This document shows, in pieces, positions 42,643 to 51,467 of a stretch of DNA of 64,000 nt. Every line of letters begins with the position of its first letter. The stretch's first letter is position 1. This DNA is from Bacteroidetes bacterium UBA7662 (lineage in GTDB: Bacteria > Bacteroidota > Bacteroidia > UBA7662), in contig DLHS01000009.1 of the NCBI GenBank assembly GCA_002483345.1, positions 4,571 to 68,570 of the forward strand, written 5' to 3'. The notes beneath the pieces are model-generated. The model was not told the origin of the DNA, did no database searches, and was given only the letters and a program-made list of their open reading frames with translations. A program made the translations under genes and the position numbers.

Positions 42643-43686
42643 ATGACAACAAAATATACACTTGGAGCTCCATTGAGCTTTGTTTCCATAGTCCTGGCAT
42701 TTTTAACAGCCTGTACTTCCGGGCCGGGCGAAACCGCCCCTTCTTTTAAATTACCCTACGAAGGGCATGTAGCCTTCCATACCCTGCCGCAGGCTCATTA
42801 CAAAAGGACCCTGAAAGACACCTTGTTTTACCACTTCAAAGACTATTCAACCTATCGTATACTCCCGAAGGTCAGAGAACTGGGCCAACAAATGCCCGAA
42901 AGATTTTTTGAGGTAGATAAACGTTTGTATTACCTCCATCAACAAGGTGTTTTTGATTTTGGAAGCCGCAGGTTTCACCCTTTCAGTAATAAAAAAATAG
43001 CAAGTATCGTATCTCACAGCCAGTCCATTGTACAGTTTAATGGCCAAATAATATTCCAGCTGACATATGCCGATGAACCTGTCATCTCCGACCAACTGAT
43101 CCATGCCAGTTTCCTTCAAAAACCCGGATTGGCAGCCTTCCGCTTACCTCTGATGGAAGACAGTCTGAAACTGACCTTTTTACCCGTTAGCAGGCAACCC
43201 GAAAAGGAAATACCCGCCAATGTTTTCCCGGGCTCTTCTTTTTATGTAAGTATGAACGACAGCAGCCTCCTCATCTCCTACAAGTCTTACCCCCATATCC
43301 AAAGCTGGCAAAGTCAGGATACAGCCGCCCGGCTGATTACCCGCTTTAAACCCCTGACCGGGTTTGGACAACGTCCCTTTCCATTCGGAGAAACATCCAT
43401 TTCCAAAAGGAAGGTCTATTTTAAAGGGCAGCCGTTTTACTTCGAAGCCTATCCGGAGGGACAAAAGATTTACAGACTCCTTAAAACCAGAAAAAAACTT
43501 TACTTGTGTGTTGCAGATTTGGAAGCAGGTGTTTCCCGTTACATCCACATACCGGCAGATCATGGGGTTGTTACACTTCTTAAAGCGGGCAACCATGTAT
43601 TTTACATTAAAGTAAAGTTTGAAAAGGCACATCGGCTGGTTCAGCATCGTCCGGTAGAAGAGCTGATAGATTTGTACGAACGATGA
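42643..43686 (+). CDS. Lipoprotein of unknown function
   Basis: 347 residues. Lipoprotein signal ends LAFLTAC. The rest is made of short beta strands (FFEVDKRLYYLHQQGVFDFGSRRFHPF, SFYVSMNDSSLLISY, KVYFKGQPFYFEAYPEG) in a blade-like repeat, somewhat like Bacteroidota six-bladed DUF4221-type lipoproteins, but I cannot confirm this. No enzymatic motif. Stands alone; the next gene begins 290 bp later, after a tandem repeat. Confidence 0.65.
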   Translation: MTTKYTLGAPLSFVSIVLAFLTACTSGPGETAPSFKLPYEGHVAFHTLPQAHYKRTLKDTLFYHFKDYSTYRILPKVRELGQQMPERFFEVDKRLYYLHQQGVFDFGSRRFHPFSNKKIASIVSHSQSIVQFNGQIIFQLTYADEPVISDQLIHASFLQKPGLAAFRLPLMEDSLKLTFLPVSRQPEKEIPANVFPGSSFYVSMNDSSLLISYKSYPHIQSWQSQDTAARLITRFKPLTGFGQRPFPFGETSISKRKVYFKGQPFYFEAYPEGQKIYRLLKTRKKLYLCVADLEAGVSRYIHIPADHGVVTLLKAGNHVFYIKVKFEKAHRLVQHRPVEELIDLYER

Positions 43687-43862
43687 CCCGCATACAATAG
43701 CAGCCTTATCAGACCATCACAGCTAGTCCCGGCATGCTGCGTTATCCACCGACGCCTGCAGGTGCAGCCGACGGCACCAAGCGTCCGGCTGTTACCGGTC
43801 AACAGATTTTCCGCTCACCCCCACTCTCCCGCCAGACACAGTCAATCCACTCTCCACTCCAC

Positions 43863-43911
43863 ACTCTCCACTCTCCACTCTCCACTCTCCACTCTCCACT
43901 CTCCACTCTCC
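43863..43911. repeat. Tandem array of seven ACTCTCC heptamers
   Basis: Seven perfect copies of the 7-bp unit ACTCTCC, with degenerate copies on both sides (from about 43848 to 43918). It is in the 290-bp gap before the esterase gene, ending 65 bp from its ATG. The strand is purely pyrimidine apart from A. The remainder of the gap (43687-43847) shows no gene. Confidence 0.9.
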
Positions 43912-43976
43912 ACTCCACCCCCCGATAGCACAAATATCCGGCGCAATGATTAACTTCTCCCGCCAAACCCAATACC

Positions 43977-44705
43977 ATGCAACGCCACCTCGACCACTGG
44001 CATAGCCCCTCCCTGAACAAGGATATGCCCATTGCCTCTTATGGCCATTATGGATTTGCTCTTCTGCTCGTCCCGACTGCAGCAGCAGATTATCTTGAAT
44101 ACGAACGTTTTCAACTCCTCGACAGTCTGCAGGAGCACCTCAACGGAGGCAAAATAAGGGTCTTTTCGGTCGACAGCATCAACAATGAAAGCTGGCTCAA
44201 CAACCAGATGCATCCCGGAAACAAAGCCGAACGACACGATCAGTGGAACAATTATATCTTTCAGGAAGTGATTCCCTACATAAAAAAGGCAACCTCGGCC
44301 GAAACACCCATCGTGGTTGCCGGTGCTTCATTCGGGGCATTGCACAGCATGAACCTTTTTTTACGCCGGCCTGATCTGATTAATGGGGTGATAGCCATGA
44401 GCGGTGTTTATAACCTGATGGAATACACCAAAGGATTCTACAACGACAAAGTATACTTCAACAGCCCTTCTCATTACATCCCGAATCTGGAAGACCACCA
44501 CCTGCTGGAAACCATCCGGGCTGGCCGGATCATCGTATCCACCGGAAGCGGGGCCTATGAAGATCCGGGGGCTTCCCGCGATTTCGGAGGTGTGCTCAAC
44601 AGCAAAAATATTCCACACGAACTGAGTATATGGGGACAGGAATGGACCCATGATTGGCCTACCTGGCGGGAAATGTTGCCATTTTTTATCCGTGAACGCT
44701 TCTGA
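43977..44705 (+). CDS. Esterase-family alpha/beta-hydrolase
   Basis: 242 residues of the putative esterase family (related to esterase D and enterochelin esterase). Nucleophile elbow GASFGALHSM, DIFQE-type helix NYIFQEVIPYIKK before it, acid region STGSGAYEDP and His in GQEWTHDWPTW near the C-terminus. N-terminal strand YGHYGFALLLVPTAAADYLEYE. No signal peptide, so cytoplasmic. Tandem heptamer repeat 65 bp upstream could influence its expression. Substrate unknown. Confidence 0.82.
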   Translation: MQRHLDHWHSPSLNKDMPIASYGHYGFALLLVPTAAADYLEYERFQLLDSLQEHLNGGKIRVFSVDSINNESWLNNQMHPGNKAERHDQWNNYIFQEVIPYIKKATSAETPIVVAGASFGALHSMNLFLRRPDLINGVIAMSGVYNLMEYTKGFYNDKVYFNSPSHYIPNLEDHHLLETIRAGRIIVSTGSGAYEDPGASRDFGGVLNSKNIPHELSIWGQEWTHDWPTWREMLPFFIRERF

Positions 44706-44779
44706 AATTCCTTTAAACATCTGAATCACTGCGTCTTATTTATTTCATGAAAAAGATAAGATTGTCCTTTTCTATTTTG

Positions 44780-44799
44780 GATAAATTTATCTAATTTTG
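44780..44799 (+). promoter_or_regulatory. Palindrome and -7 box before the CoA-transferase gene
   Basis: Perfect 12-bp palindrome GATAAATTTATC (44780-44791) abuts TAATTTTG (44792-44799), which matches TAnnTTTG. ATG is 19 bases further on. The palindrome is positioned like an operator. Confidence 0.5.
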
Positions 44800-44818
44800 A
44801 CTCATCAAACCATTACCC

Positions 44819-46093
44819 ATGTTTAAAAAAGCCGTAACCCCCGAACAAGCCGTTGCCCTCATTCGCTCTGGTGATCACGTTTACATTCAGGGAGCTGCCG
44901 CCACGCCCCTGCGACTGGTTGAAGCACTCACCGCCCGGCACGCCGAACTGCGGGATGTAGAATTATACCACATGCACACCGAAGGCAAAGCTGATTATAC
45001 CCGTCCGGAATTTGCCGACAGCTTTCAGGTAAGCGCTTTTTTTATCGGCGGTAACATCCGGCCATCTGTACAGTCTGGTCATTCTCAGTATATACCAATC
45101 TTTCTAAGCGAGATCCCTTTGTTGTTCCGGCGTGAAATTCTGCCGGTAGACGTGGCGCTCATCCATGTTTCACCGCCGGACGCCCACGGTTTCTGCTCTC
45201 TTGGCACCTCCGTAGATGCATCTCATGCTGCCCTGGAGAAGGCACGCATCGTAATCGCGCAGGTTAACAAAAAAATGCCCCGCTCACATGGCGACGGGCT
45301 GGTACCGCTGAGTCGCTTTGACGCCTATATTGAAGTAGACGAATACCTCCCCGAGCACGATCTGGGAGAACCTGATGACATCGAAACCCTGATTGGCCAG
45401 CATGTTGCCAGCCTGGTAGAAGATGGAGCCACCCTTCAGATGGGCATCGGGGGTATTCCAAACGCCGCGCTCAAATTCCTGGGCAACCACAAACACCTGG
45501 GTATCCATACTGAAATGTTCTCCGACGGCGTACTCCCGCTCATTGAAAAAGGCGTGATCGACGGGTCTCTCAAACGGGTACACCCCGGTAAAATCGTCTC
45601 TACCTTTGCCATGGGCACCCAAAAACTATATGACTTCATCCACGACAATCCACAGGTTGCCATGCTGGATGTACAATATGTAAACGATACGGCTGTCATC
45701 CGGCGCAATCCAAGGGTAACTGCCATCAATTCAGCAATCGAAATCGACCTCACCGGTCAGGTTTGCGCCGACTCCATCGGTTACAAAATGTATTCCGGGG
45801 TGGGTGGTCAGATGGACTTTATCCGGGGTGCATCGCTCTCGGAAGGCGGCCGGCCTATCATCGCCCTGCCTTCTCAGACAGCCAGAGGTATCAGCAAAAT
45901 TGTACCTGCCCTGAAAGAAGGTGCCGGTGTGGTCACTACCCGAGCCCACGTTCATTTTGTGGTGACTGAGTTTGGAGTCGTGGATTTATATGGCAAAAAC
46001 CTGAAACAGCGTGCCCATGCCCTCATCAACATCGCCCATCCCGACCACCGGGAGGCGCTGAGCGAGCTGGCATGGAATCGTTTTGGCAGATAA
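44819..46093 (+). CDS. Acetyl-CoA hydrolase/CoA-transferase family protein
   Basis: 424 residues, the length of 4-hydroxybutyrate- or acetate-type CoA transferases. Motifs: GDHVYIQGAAATPLRLVEAL at the N-terminus, LQMGIGGIPNAAL (CoA site), catalytic Glu in INSAIEIDLTGQ, and GVGGQMDFIRGA near the C-terminus. Moves CoA between short carboxylic acids, or hydrolyses acetyl-CoA. No signal peptide; single gene with own promoter (44780-44799). Substrates not determinable here. Confidence 0.92.
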   Translation: MFKKAVTPEQAVALIRSGDHVYIQGAAATPLRLVEALTARHAELRDVELYHMHTEGKADYTRPEFADSFQVSAFFIGGNIRPSVQSGHSQYIPIFLSEIPLLFRREILPVDVALIHVSPPDAHGFCSLGTSVDASHAALEKARIVIAQVNKKMPRSHGDGLVPLSRFDAYIEVDEYLPEHDLGEPDDIETLIGQHVASLVEDGATLQMGIGGIPNAALKFLGNHKHLGIHTEMFSDGVLPLIEKGVIDGSLKRVHPGKIVSTFAMGTQKLYDFIHDNPQVAMLDVQYVNDTAVIRRNPRVTAINSAIEIDLTGQVCADSIGYKMYSGVGGQMDFIRGASLSEGGRPIIALPSQTARGISKIVPALKEGAGVVTTRAHVHFVVTEFGVVDLYGKNLKQRAHALINIAHPDHREALSELAWNRFGR

Positions 46094-46154
46094 GCAACCT
46101 TCCGCTGCAACTTTTCAGCCTACAGGGGTGTTCTTACTTTTTTAATCCTACTTC

Positions 46155-46655
46155 ATGGCACAAATCACCCTGGGAGGTACTCCCGTCCATACTTCCGGAC
46201 AGTTACCGCAAAAAGGTCAAAAGGCACCGGAATTTACGCTCACTGGTTCTGATCTGAAAGATGTAAATCTTTCTGACCTGCAAGGTCAGCGGTTGGTACT
46301 CAATATCTTTCCGAGCATTGATACGAATGTTTGCGCCAGTTCTGTTCGTAAGTTCAATGCCGAAGCCGCGTCTCTGGAGAATACAAGAGTACTGAATATC
46401 AGCCGGGATTTACCTTTTGCACACAAACGTTTCTGTGCTGCTGAGGGCATTGAAAATGCCGTTTGCCTGGCCGAGTACAAAAACCATGCTTTTGGTAAAA
46501 ACTATGGCGTTGAGATGGAAGATGGCAATCTGGCAGGTTTGCTGAGCAGAGCTGTTGTGGTAGTAGACGAGCAAGGCAGTGTAATTTATGCCGAGCAGGT
46601 CCCTGAAATTAAACAGGAGCCGGATTATGCCGCTGCACTGGCGGTTCTAAAGTAA
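46155..46655 (+). CDS. tpx: Thiol peroxidase
   Basis: Atypical two-Cys peroxiredoxin of 166 residues that reduces hydroperoxides with thioredoxin. Peroxidatic Cys60 in TNVCASSV and resolving Cys94 in KRFCAAEGI are at typical spacing. N-terminus ITLGGTPVHTSGQLP and the C-terminal VIYAEQVPEIKQEPDY are strong Tpx signatures. A near-consensus TACTTTTT box about 12 bases before the ATG may be its own promoter. Confidence 0.96.
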   Translation: MAQITLGGTPVHTSGQLPQKGQKAPEFTLTGSDLKDVNLSDLQGQRLVLNIFPSIDTNVCASSVRKFNAEAASLENTRVLNISRDLPFAHKRFCAAEGIENAVCLAEYKNHAFGKNYGVEMEDGNLAGLLSRAVVVVDEQGSVIYAEQVPEIKQEPDYAAALAVLK

Positions 46656-46696
46656 TTATCCCCGCTCAAAGCAACTTCACTGCGCCTGAAAATCAT

Positions 46697-46713
46697 AAAA
46701 AATCCCGCTCGGG
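46697..46713 (-). terminator. Terminator of the CpcT/CpeT-like gene
   Basis: Short stem CCCG/CGGG at 46704-46713, followed on the minus strand by ATTTTTT. Lies between the convergent tpx and CpcT/CpeT-like genes. Weak stem but a good U-run. Confidence 0.5.
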
Positions 46714-46757
46714 CCGGACATGCATAAAACCCGTGTCCCGGCATCGGCTGGACAGGA

Positions 46758-47537
46758 TTACTTATTTGATTTAGCCGCTTTTTTTGCTTCGGCCTTGGCT
46801 TTCGCAGCTTCCTTTTTCTGCAAGGCTTTTTGTCTGGCTTTGGCCTTTTCAGCTTCTTTATCCGCTGCAGCTTTGGCTTTGGCGTCAACCAGCTTCTGGT
46901 CTATTTTTTTGAATTCAAAGCCTTTTTGTTCTGCTGCCGGACCCCATAGTTGGGTATGGTCGTGTTCAAAACCCCGATCTGCCCGGATGACTTTCTCTTC
47001 GTAAATCTCAATGGAAGAAGTAACATAAAAGGCATTCTTCTTGCCGTATTTACACTCTTTTCTGATGGTGGCCCCGGCATATTTGTTATCTCCCTTTTTA
47101 TTGAAGATAATCGTGCATTCTGCCAGTCCGTTCAGATCAGCTTCTGGATCAAACCCTTCGAAAGGTTCCGGTTTCTGCCATTCTCCGGCATAACGCTCCA
47201 TGTCTGTGAGTTCATAAATAACAGCCTCCCATTGAAAGGCATTTACATCCGCAAAGCGGTAAATGCGCTGACTGATGATGACTTGTTTATCATCCGTAAT
47301 TTCTTCGTACATCCAGATAGCGTCTGTTACCAGATTTTCCCAGATGGGCACCACATAGGCGAAAGCTGCCTGTGCGGTTGTATCCCGGCGAACCTGACTC
47401 TGGTTTTGGTATTTACCCTGAAACCAGTCCGTTATTTTAATCAGATCTTTGGAAAACTTAGGCGGCATAAGAGCCTCGCTTGTCGTGCTGAACACAGACA
47501 GGGATATCATTAGAATCAGGAGCAGCTTTTTATACAT
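46758..47537 (-). CDS. CpcT/CpeT-family protein with Lys/Ala-rich tail
   Basis: Start taken at 47537 (MYKKLLLILMISLSVFS), a signal peptide. Residues about 30-210 fit the CpcT/CpeT chromophore-lyase family: DWFQGKYQNQSQV, ISQRIYRFADVNAFQWE, CTIIFNKKGDNKYAG and the ECKYGKKNAFYVTSS strand. In cyanobacteria these attach bilins to phycobiliproteins, but Bacteroidota that lack phycobilisomes carry the family too, with unknown role. The last 55 residues are almost only Lys, Ala, Glu and Gln (KAKAEAKKAAKSNK), histone H1-like and strongly basic. Secreted; function unknown. Confidence 0.75.
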   Translation of the reverse strand: MYKKLLLILMISLSVFSTTSEALMPPKFSKDLIKITDWFQGKYQNQSQVRRDTTAQAAFAYVVPIWENLVTDAIWMYEEITDDKQVIISQRIYRFADVNAFQWEAVIYELTDMERYAGEWQKPEPFEGFDPEADLNGLAECTIIFNKKGDNKYAGATIRKECKYGKKNAFYVTSSIEIYEEKVIRADRGFEHDHTQLWGPAAEQKGFEFKKIDQKLVDAKAKAAADKEAEKAKARQKALQKKEAAKAKAEAKKAAKSNK

Positions 47538-47932
47538 GGTCTTAAATATCATGGGTCTTAAAATTACAACTGTATACTAAACTAAACAGCTTTCAGTGAC
47601 ATTTTCTTATATCTCACCCATTTTTAGCTGATTTTCAGGCTAGTTGACACCTGCTTTCTTAACCTTCCCTTAAAGTAGGTCAATAAACTTTTTGCAACAA
47701 TCTGTATTTCAATTACTTAAATAATTTAAAGGCTGTTGTGCAAAAGTCCAAAATGGTTGTGGACAACGGCGGTCGTTTGTTTTCAAAATTTGTAAAGTCG
47801 CTGAACACGCTACAGCCCATTCCACTTCGTATTTCACTTGCTATCGGAAGACCAGCCGGTAGAAGGAAAGTTTTTCGGGTTGGTTCTGTATCGTACAGCT
47901 TCCTTTAACTGACTGAAACAGAGCTAATAATT
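47538..47932. other. Divergent intergenic region upstream of the ribonucleotide reductase operon, 395 bp
   Basis: No gene seen. Contains a DnaA-box-like TGTGGACAA (47758-47766, one mismatch from TGTGGATAA) inside a small dyad GTTGTGGACAAC. No NrdR box pair was found. An exact -7 box could not be placed. Confidence 0.35.
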
Positions 47933-48901
47933 ATGGTTGAGCACATTTTACAAGAGAACAAAGACCGCTTCGTCCTGTTCCCCATCAAACATCCCGACAT
48001 TTGGGAATATTACAAAAAATCAGAAGCCAGTTTCTGGACGGCAGAGGAAATTGATCTTTCTCAGGATCAGACAGACTGGGAAAACCGGTTAAATGCCGAC
48101 GAGAAGCATTTTATCAAACATGTGCTCGCATTTTTTGCTGCTTCGGATGGTATTGTGAATGAAAATCTCGCCATAAACTTCCTCAATGAGGTACAATATC
48201 CGGAGGCCCGCTGTTTTTATGGTTTTCAGGTAATGATGGAAAATATCCACTCTGAAACCTATTCATTGCTCATTGATACATACATCAAAGATCCGGTCGA
48301 GAAAGATTATCTCTTCCATGCGGTGGAGAACCTGCCCTGCGTAGCCAAAAAAGCCGACTGGGCTTTGCGTTGGATCAGCAATGGCTCATTCATGGAGCGA
48401 CTGATTGCCTTTGCAGCCGTAGAGGGCATCTTCTTCTCGGGTAGTTTCTGCTCTATTTTCTGGTTGAAAAAACGGGGGTTGATGCCCGGTCTGACTTTCT
48501 CCAACGAGCTCATCAGTCGGGATGAAGGTTTACACCGCGACTTTGCCTGTCTGCTGTACACCCGTCACCTGCAGCATAAAATGGATCCGGCCCGTGTGGT
48601 TGAAATCATCACGGATGCTGTCGAAATTGAAAAAGAATTCGTGAGTGATGCCATTCCTGTCAGGCTGATAGGTATGAATGCCGACCTCATGTGTCAGTAT
48701 ATAGAGTTTGTGGCCGACCACCTGCTGACCACACTTGGTTTGCCGAAACACTACCATGCCACCAATCCATTCGACTTCATGGAGCTGATTTCAATGGAAG
48801 GCAAGACAAACTTCTTTGAGAAGCGTGTAGCTGAATACAAAAAGGCTGGTGTTGGCACCAACCGTGAGAAGCAATCGTTCAGCATCGACGAAGATTTTTA
48901 A
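47933..48901 (+). CDS. nrdB: Ribonucleoside-diphosphate reductase, beta subunit (class I)
   Basis: Radical-bearing subunit of 322 residues. All metal ligands are visible: Asp72, Glu103, His106, Glu164, Glu198 and His201, with radical Tyr110 in ENIHSETYS. This is a classical Tyr-radical (class Ia/b type) protein, closer in style to eukaryotic and Bacteroidota NrdB. C-terminal KQSFSIDEDF fits the tail that docks on NrdA. First gene of an operon; the alpha subunit gene starts 26 bp later. Makes deoxyribonucleotides for DNA synthesis under aerobic conditions. Confidence 0.97.
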   Translation: MVEHILQENKDRFVLFPIKHPDIWEYYKKSEASFWTAEEIDLSQDQTDWENRLNADEKHFIKHVLAFFAASDGIVNENLAINFLNEVQYPEARCFYGFQVMMENIHSETYSLLIDTYIKDPVEKDYLFHAVENLPCVAKKADWALRWISNGSFMERLIAFAAVEGIFFSGSFCSIFWLKKRGLMPGLTFSNELISRDEGLHRDFACLLYTRHLQHKMDPARVVEIITDAVEIEKEFVSDAIPVRLIGMNADLMCQYIEFVADHLLTTLGLPKHYHATNPFDFMELISMEGKTNFFEKRVAEYKKAGVGTNREKQSFSIDEDF

Positions 48902-48927
48902 TCTGACAATCCTAAACCAGCCCAACC

Positions 48928-51321
48928 ATGCAAGTAATCAAAAGAGATGGCCGGAGGGAACCGGTAAAGTTTGACAAAATCACCTCGCGCATCGAAAAGA
49001 TGTGCTACGGTTTAAATCCCGAATATGTAGAGCCCATTGAAGTAGCCAAAAAAGTTATCAATGGTCTTTTCGACGGTGTAACCACCACCCAGCTTGACGA
49101 TCTGGCGGCGGAAGTAGCCGCATCGATGACGGCTTTACACCCTGATTATGCCATACTCGCGGCCCGCATCGCGGTATCCAACCTCCACAAGGAAACGAAA
49201 AAATCGTTTTCGGAAACCATGCGCGATCTGCATCAGTATATCGACAAAAAAACCAATTCACCGGCTTCGCTGATTGCTGACGATGTGATGGAAATCATAG
49301 ACAGACATGCCGACGAACTGGACTCAGCCATCATCTACAGCAGGGATTACGATTACGATTATTTCGGTTTCAAAACCCTCGACCGGTCGTATCTGCTGAA
49401 AATTGATGGCAAAATCGTGGAACGCCCGCAGCACATGCTTATGCGTGTAGCCGTTGGTATTCACCGGGATGACATTGAAGCCGCTATAAAAAGTTATGAG
49501 CTGATGAGTGAGCGTTGGTTTACCCACGCTACCCCTACCCTGTTCAATGCGGGCACTCCCAAACCACAACTGTCGAGTTGTTTCCTGTTATCGGCACAAG
49601 ACGACAGCATTGATGGCATCTACAACACCCTGAAACAATGCGCCAAAATCAGCCAGTCGGCTGGTGGTATCGGCCTCAGCATCCACAACGTAAGGGCCAC
49701 CGGCAGTTACATCAAGGGCACCAATGGCACCTCCAACGGTATTGTGCCGATGCTTCGGGTGTTCAACGATACCGCGCGTTATGTAGATCAGGGTGGTGGT
49801 AAACGCAAAGGTTCGTTTGCCATCTATCTGGAGCCCTGGCATGCCGATGTTTTCGACTTCCTGGATTTGAAAAAGAACCATGGTAAGGAAGAAATGCGTG
49901 CCCGTGACCTGTTCTACGCTATGTGGATTCCTGATTTATTCATGAAACGGGTGGAGGCCAACGGTGACTGGAGTTTGTTCTGTCCGAACGAAGCCCCTGG
50001 TTTGTACGATTGCTGGGGTGAAGAGTTTGAAAAACTCTATCACCGTTACGAGCAGGAAGACAGGGCCCGTCGCACCGTAAAAGCGCAGGATCTGTGGTTT
50101 GCCATACTTGAATCGCAAATCGAAACGGGTACCCCTTATCTGTTGTACAAAGATGCCTGCAATGGCAAAAGCAACCAGCAGAACCTCGGCACCATCCGCT
50201 CGAGCAACCTTTGCACAGAGATAGTAGAGTATACCTCGAAAGATGAAGTAGCTGTCTGTAACCTCGCGTCGCTGGCATTGCCCCGCTTTGTAAAGGCCGA
50301 CAAAACCTTTGACCACGAGCGTTTGTATGAAATCGCGTATACCGTTACCCTCAACCTCAACAAGGTAATTGACGTAAATTATTACCCCATTGAGGAGGCA
50401 AGACGTTCGAATATGCGTCACCGTCCGATTGGTATCGGGGTACAGGGACTGGCCGATGCATTTATCCTGATGCGTTATGCCTTTGATTCACCTGAAGCCA
50501 AGGCTTTGAACCGGGACATCTTCGAAACCATCTATTTCGCGGCCATGACGGCCTCGAAAGACCTGGCGATCAAAGACGGAGCTTATGAGACCTTCCCGGG
50601 TTCACCCACTTCAAAAGGAATCTTCCAGTTTGATATGTGGAACGTAACGCCAACCGACCGTTGGGACTGGGCAAGCCTCAAAAAAGAAGTGGTGAAACAC
50701 GGTATCCGCAACTCTTTGTTGCTGGCCCCGATGCCAACGGCTTCTACCAGCCAGATTTTAGGTAACAACGAGTGTTTTGAGCCGTATACCTCCAACATTT
50801 ACAGCCGCCGGGTACTGAGTGGTGAATTTGTAGTGGTAAACAAACACCTGCTCCGCGATCTGATTGAGATGGGTATCTGGAGTCTGGAACTGAAAGACAA
50901 AATCATATCCGCCAACGGCTCGGTACAAGGTATTGCGGAGATTCCGGACGAGCTCAAGGAAATCTACAAAACTGCCTGGGAGATCAAACAAAAAACCATC
51001 ATCGACATGGCGGCCGACCGGGGCGCATTCATCTGTCAGAGTCAGAGCATGAATGTGTTCATGAGCGAAGTGAATTTTGCCAAGCTGACTTCGATGCACT
51101 TCCACGCCTGGAAGAGTGGCTTGAAGACAGGCATGTATTACCTGCGTACACGTGCTGCTGCCAATGCGGTGAAATTTACCATTGCCAAACAGGCGGAAGT
51201 GGCATTAGAACCTAAAACAGCCATTGAAGCAGATGGTGTCGACCTTAGCAAAGAGGAGGCACTGGCACAAATGGCCTGTTCACTCGATAATCCGGATGCC
51301 TGCGAAGCCTGTGGCAGCTGA
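48928..51321 (+). CDS. nrdA: Ribonucleoside-diphosphate reductase, alpha subunit (class I)
   Basis: Catalytic subunit of 797 residues. N-terminal ATP cone (MQVIKRDGRREPVKFDKITSR), which provides dATP activity control, then the ten-stranded barrel: PQLSSCFLLS (active Cys), SNLCTEI, CNLASLALP and PMPTASTSQILGNNECFEPYTSN. Substrate-loop SAGGIGLSIHNVRATGSYI is clear. The C-terminus DACEACGS holds the CxxC pair that reduces the active site. Coupled with nrdB upstream; a terminator follows 32 bp downstream. Confidence 0.97.
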   Translation: MQVIKRDGRREPVKFDKITSRIEKMCYGLNPEYVEPIEVAKKVINGLFDGVTTTQLDDLAAEVAASMTALHPDYAILAARIAVSNLHKETKKSFSETMRDLHQYIDKKTNSPASLIADDVMEIIDRHADELDSAIIYSRDYDYDYFGFKTLDRSYLLKIDGKIVERPQHMLMRVAVGIHRDDIEAAIKSYELMSERWFTHATPTLFNAGTPKPQLSSCFLLSAQDDSIDGIYNTLKQCAKISQSAGGIGLSIHNVRATGSYIKGTNGTSNGIVPMLRVFNDTARYVDQGGGKRKGSFAIYLEPWHADVFDFLDLKKNHGKEEMRARDLFYAMWIPDLFMKRVEANGDWSLFCPNEAPGLYDCWGEEFEKLYHRYEQEDRARRTVKAQDLWFAILESQIETGTPYLLYKDACNGKSNQQNLGTIRSSNLCTEIVEYTSKDEVAVCNLASLALPRFVKADKTFDHERLYEIAYTVTLNLNKVIDVNYYPIEEARRSNMRHRPIGIGVQGLADAFILMRYAFDSPEAKALNRDIFETIYFAAMTASKDLAIKDGAYETFPGSPTSKGIFQFDMWNVTPTDRWDWASLKKEVVKHGIRNSLLLAPMPTASTSQILGNNECFEPYTSNIYSRRVLSGEFVVVNKHLLRDLIEMGIWSLELKDKIISANGSVQGIAEIPDELKEIYKTAWEIKQKTIIDMAADRGAFICQSQSMNVFMSEVNFAKLTSMHFHAWKSGLKTGMYYLRTRAAANAVKFTIAKQAEVALEPKTAIEADGVDLSKEEALAQMACSLDNPDACEACGS

Positions 51322-51353
51322 GAAGAGTGTCTAATTTATTGGAATATGAACAA

Positions 51354-51377
51354 AAGGCGCCTCTGGGCGCCTTTTTT
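51354..51377 (+). terminator. Rho-independent terminator after nrdBA
   Basis: Stem AAGGCGCC (51354-51361) with GGCGCCTT (51366-51373), four-base loop, then T-run. Confidence 0.9.
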
Positions 51378-51415
51378 CCTGTTTAAAGTCGTGCATAACT
51401 TTTGGAAATTGTCGA

Positions 51416-51445
51416 TTGTACCCAAAAACCGTTAAAGTATATTTG
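51416..51445 (+). promoter_or_regulatory. Bacteroidota promoter (TTG-N19-TATATTTG)
   Basis: TTG at 51416-51418, 19-base spacer, and TATATTTG at 51438-51445: a full match to the -33/-7 consensus. The predicted transcript would have a leader of about 19 bases before the ATG at 51468. Confidence 0.82.
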
Positions 51446-51467
51446 ATATACCTTAAAACCACCCATT

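Noticed and set aside
43734..43953. Short frames through the heptamer array with HSPLSTLHS repeats
   Set aside because: They only translate the tandem DNA repeat; no start context or domain.
47758..47766. DnaA-box-like TGTGGACAA upstream of nrdB
   Set aside because: One mismatch and a single copy. DnaA control of nrd genes is known in E. coli, but one imperfect box in 395 bp is not enough.
51350..51377. Possible attenuator after nrdA
   Set aside because: Simple GC stem plus T-run; an ordinary terminator explains it.
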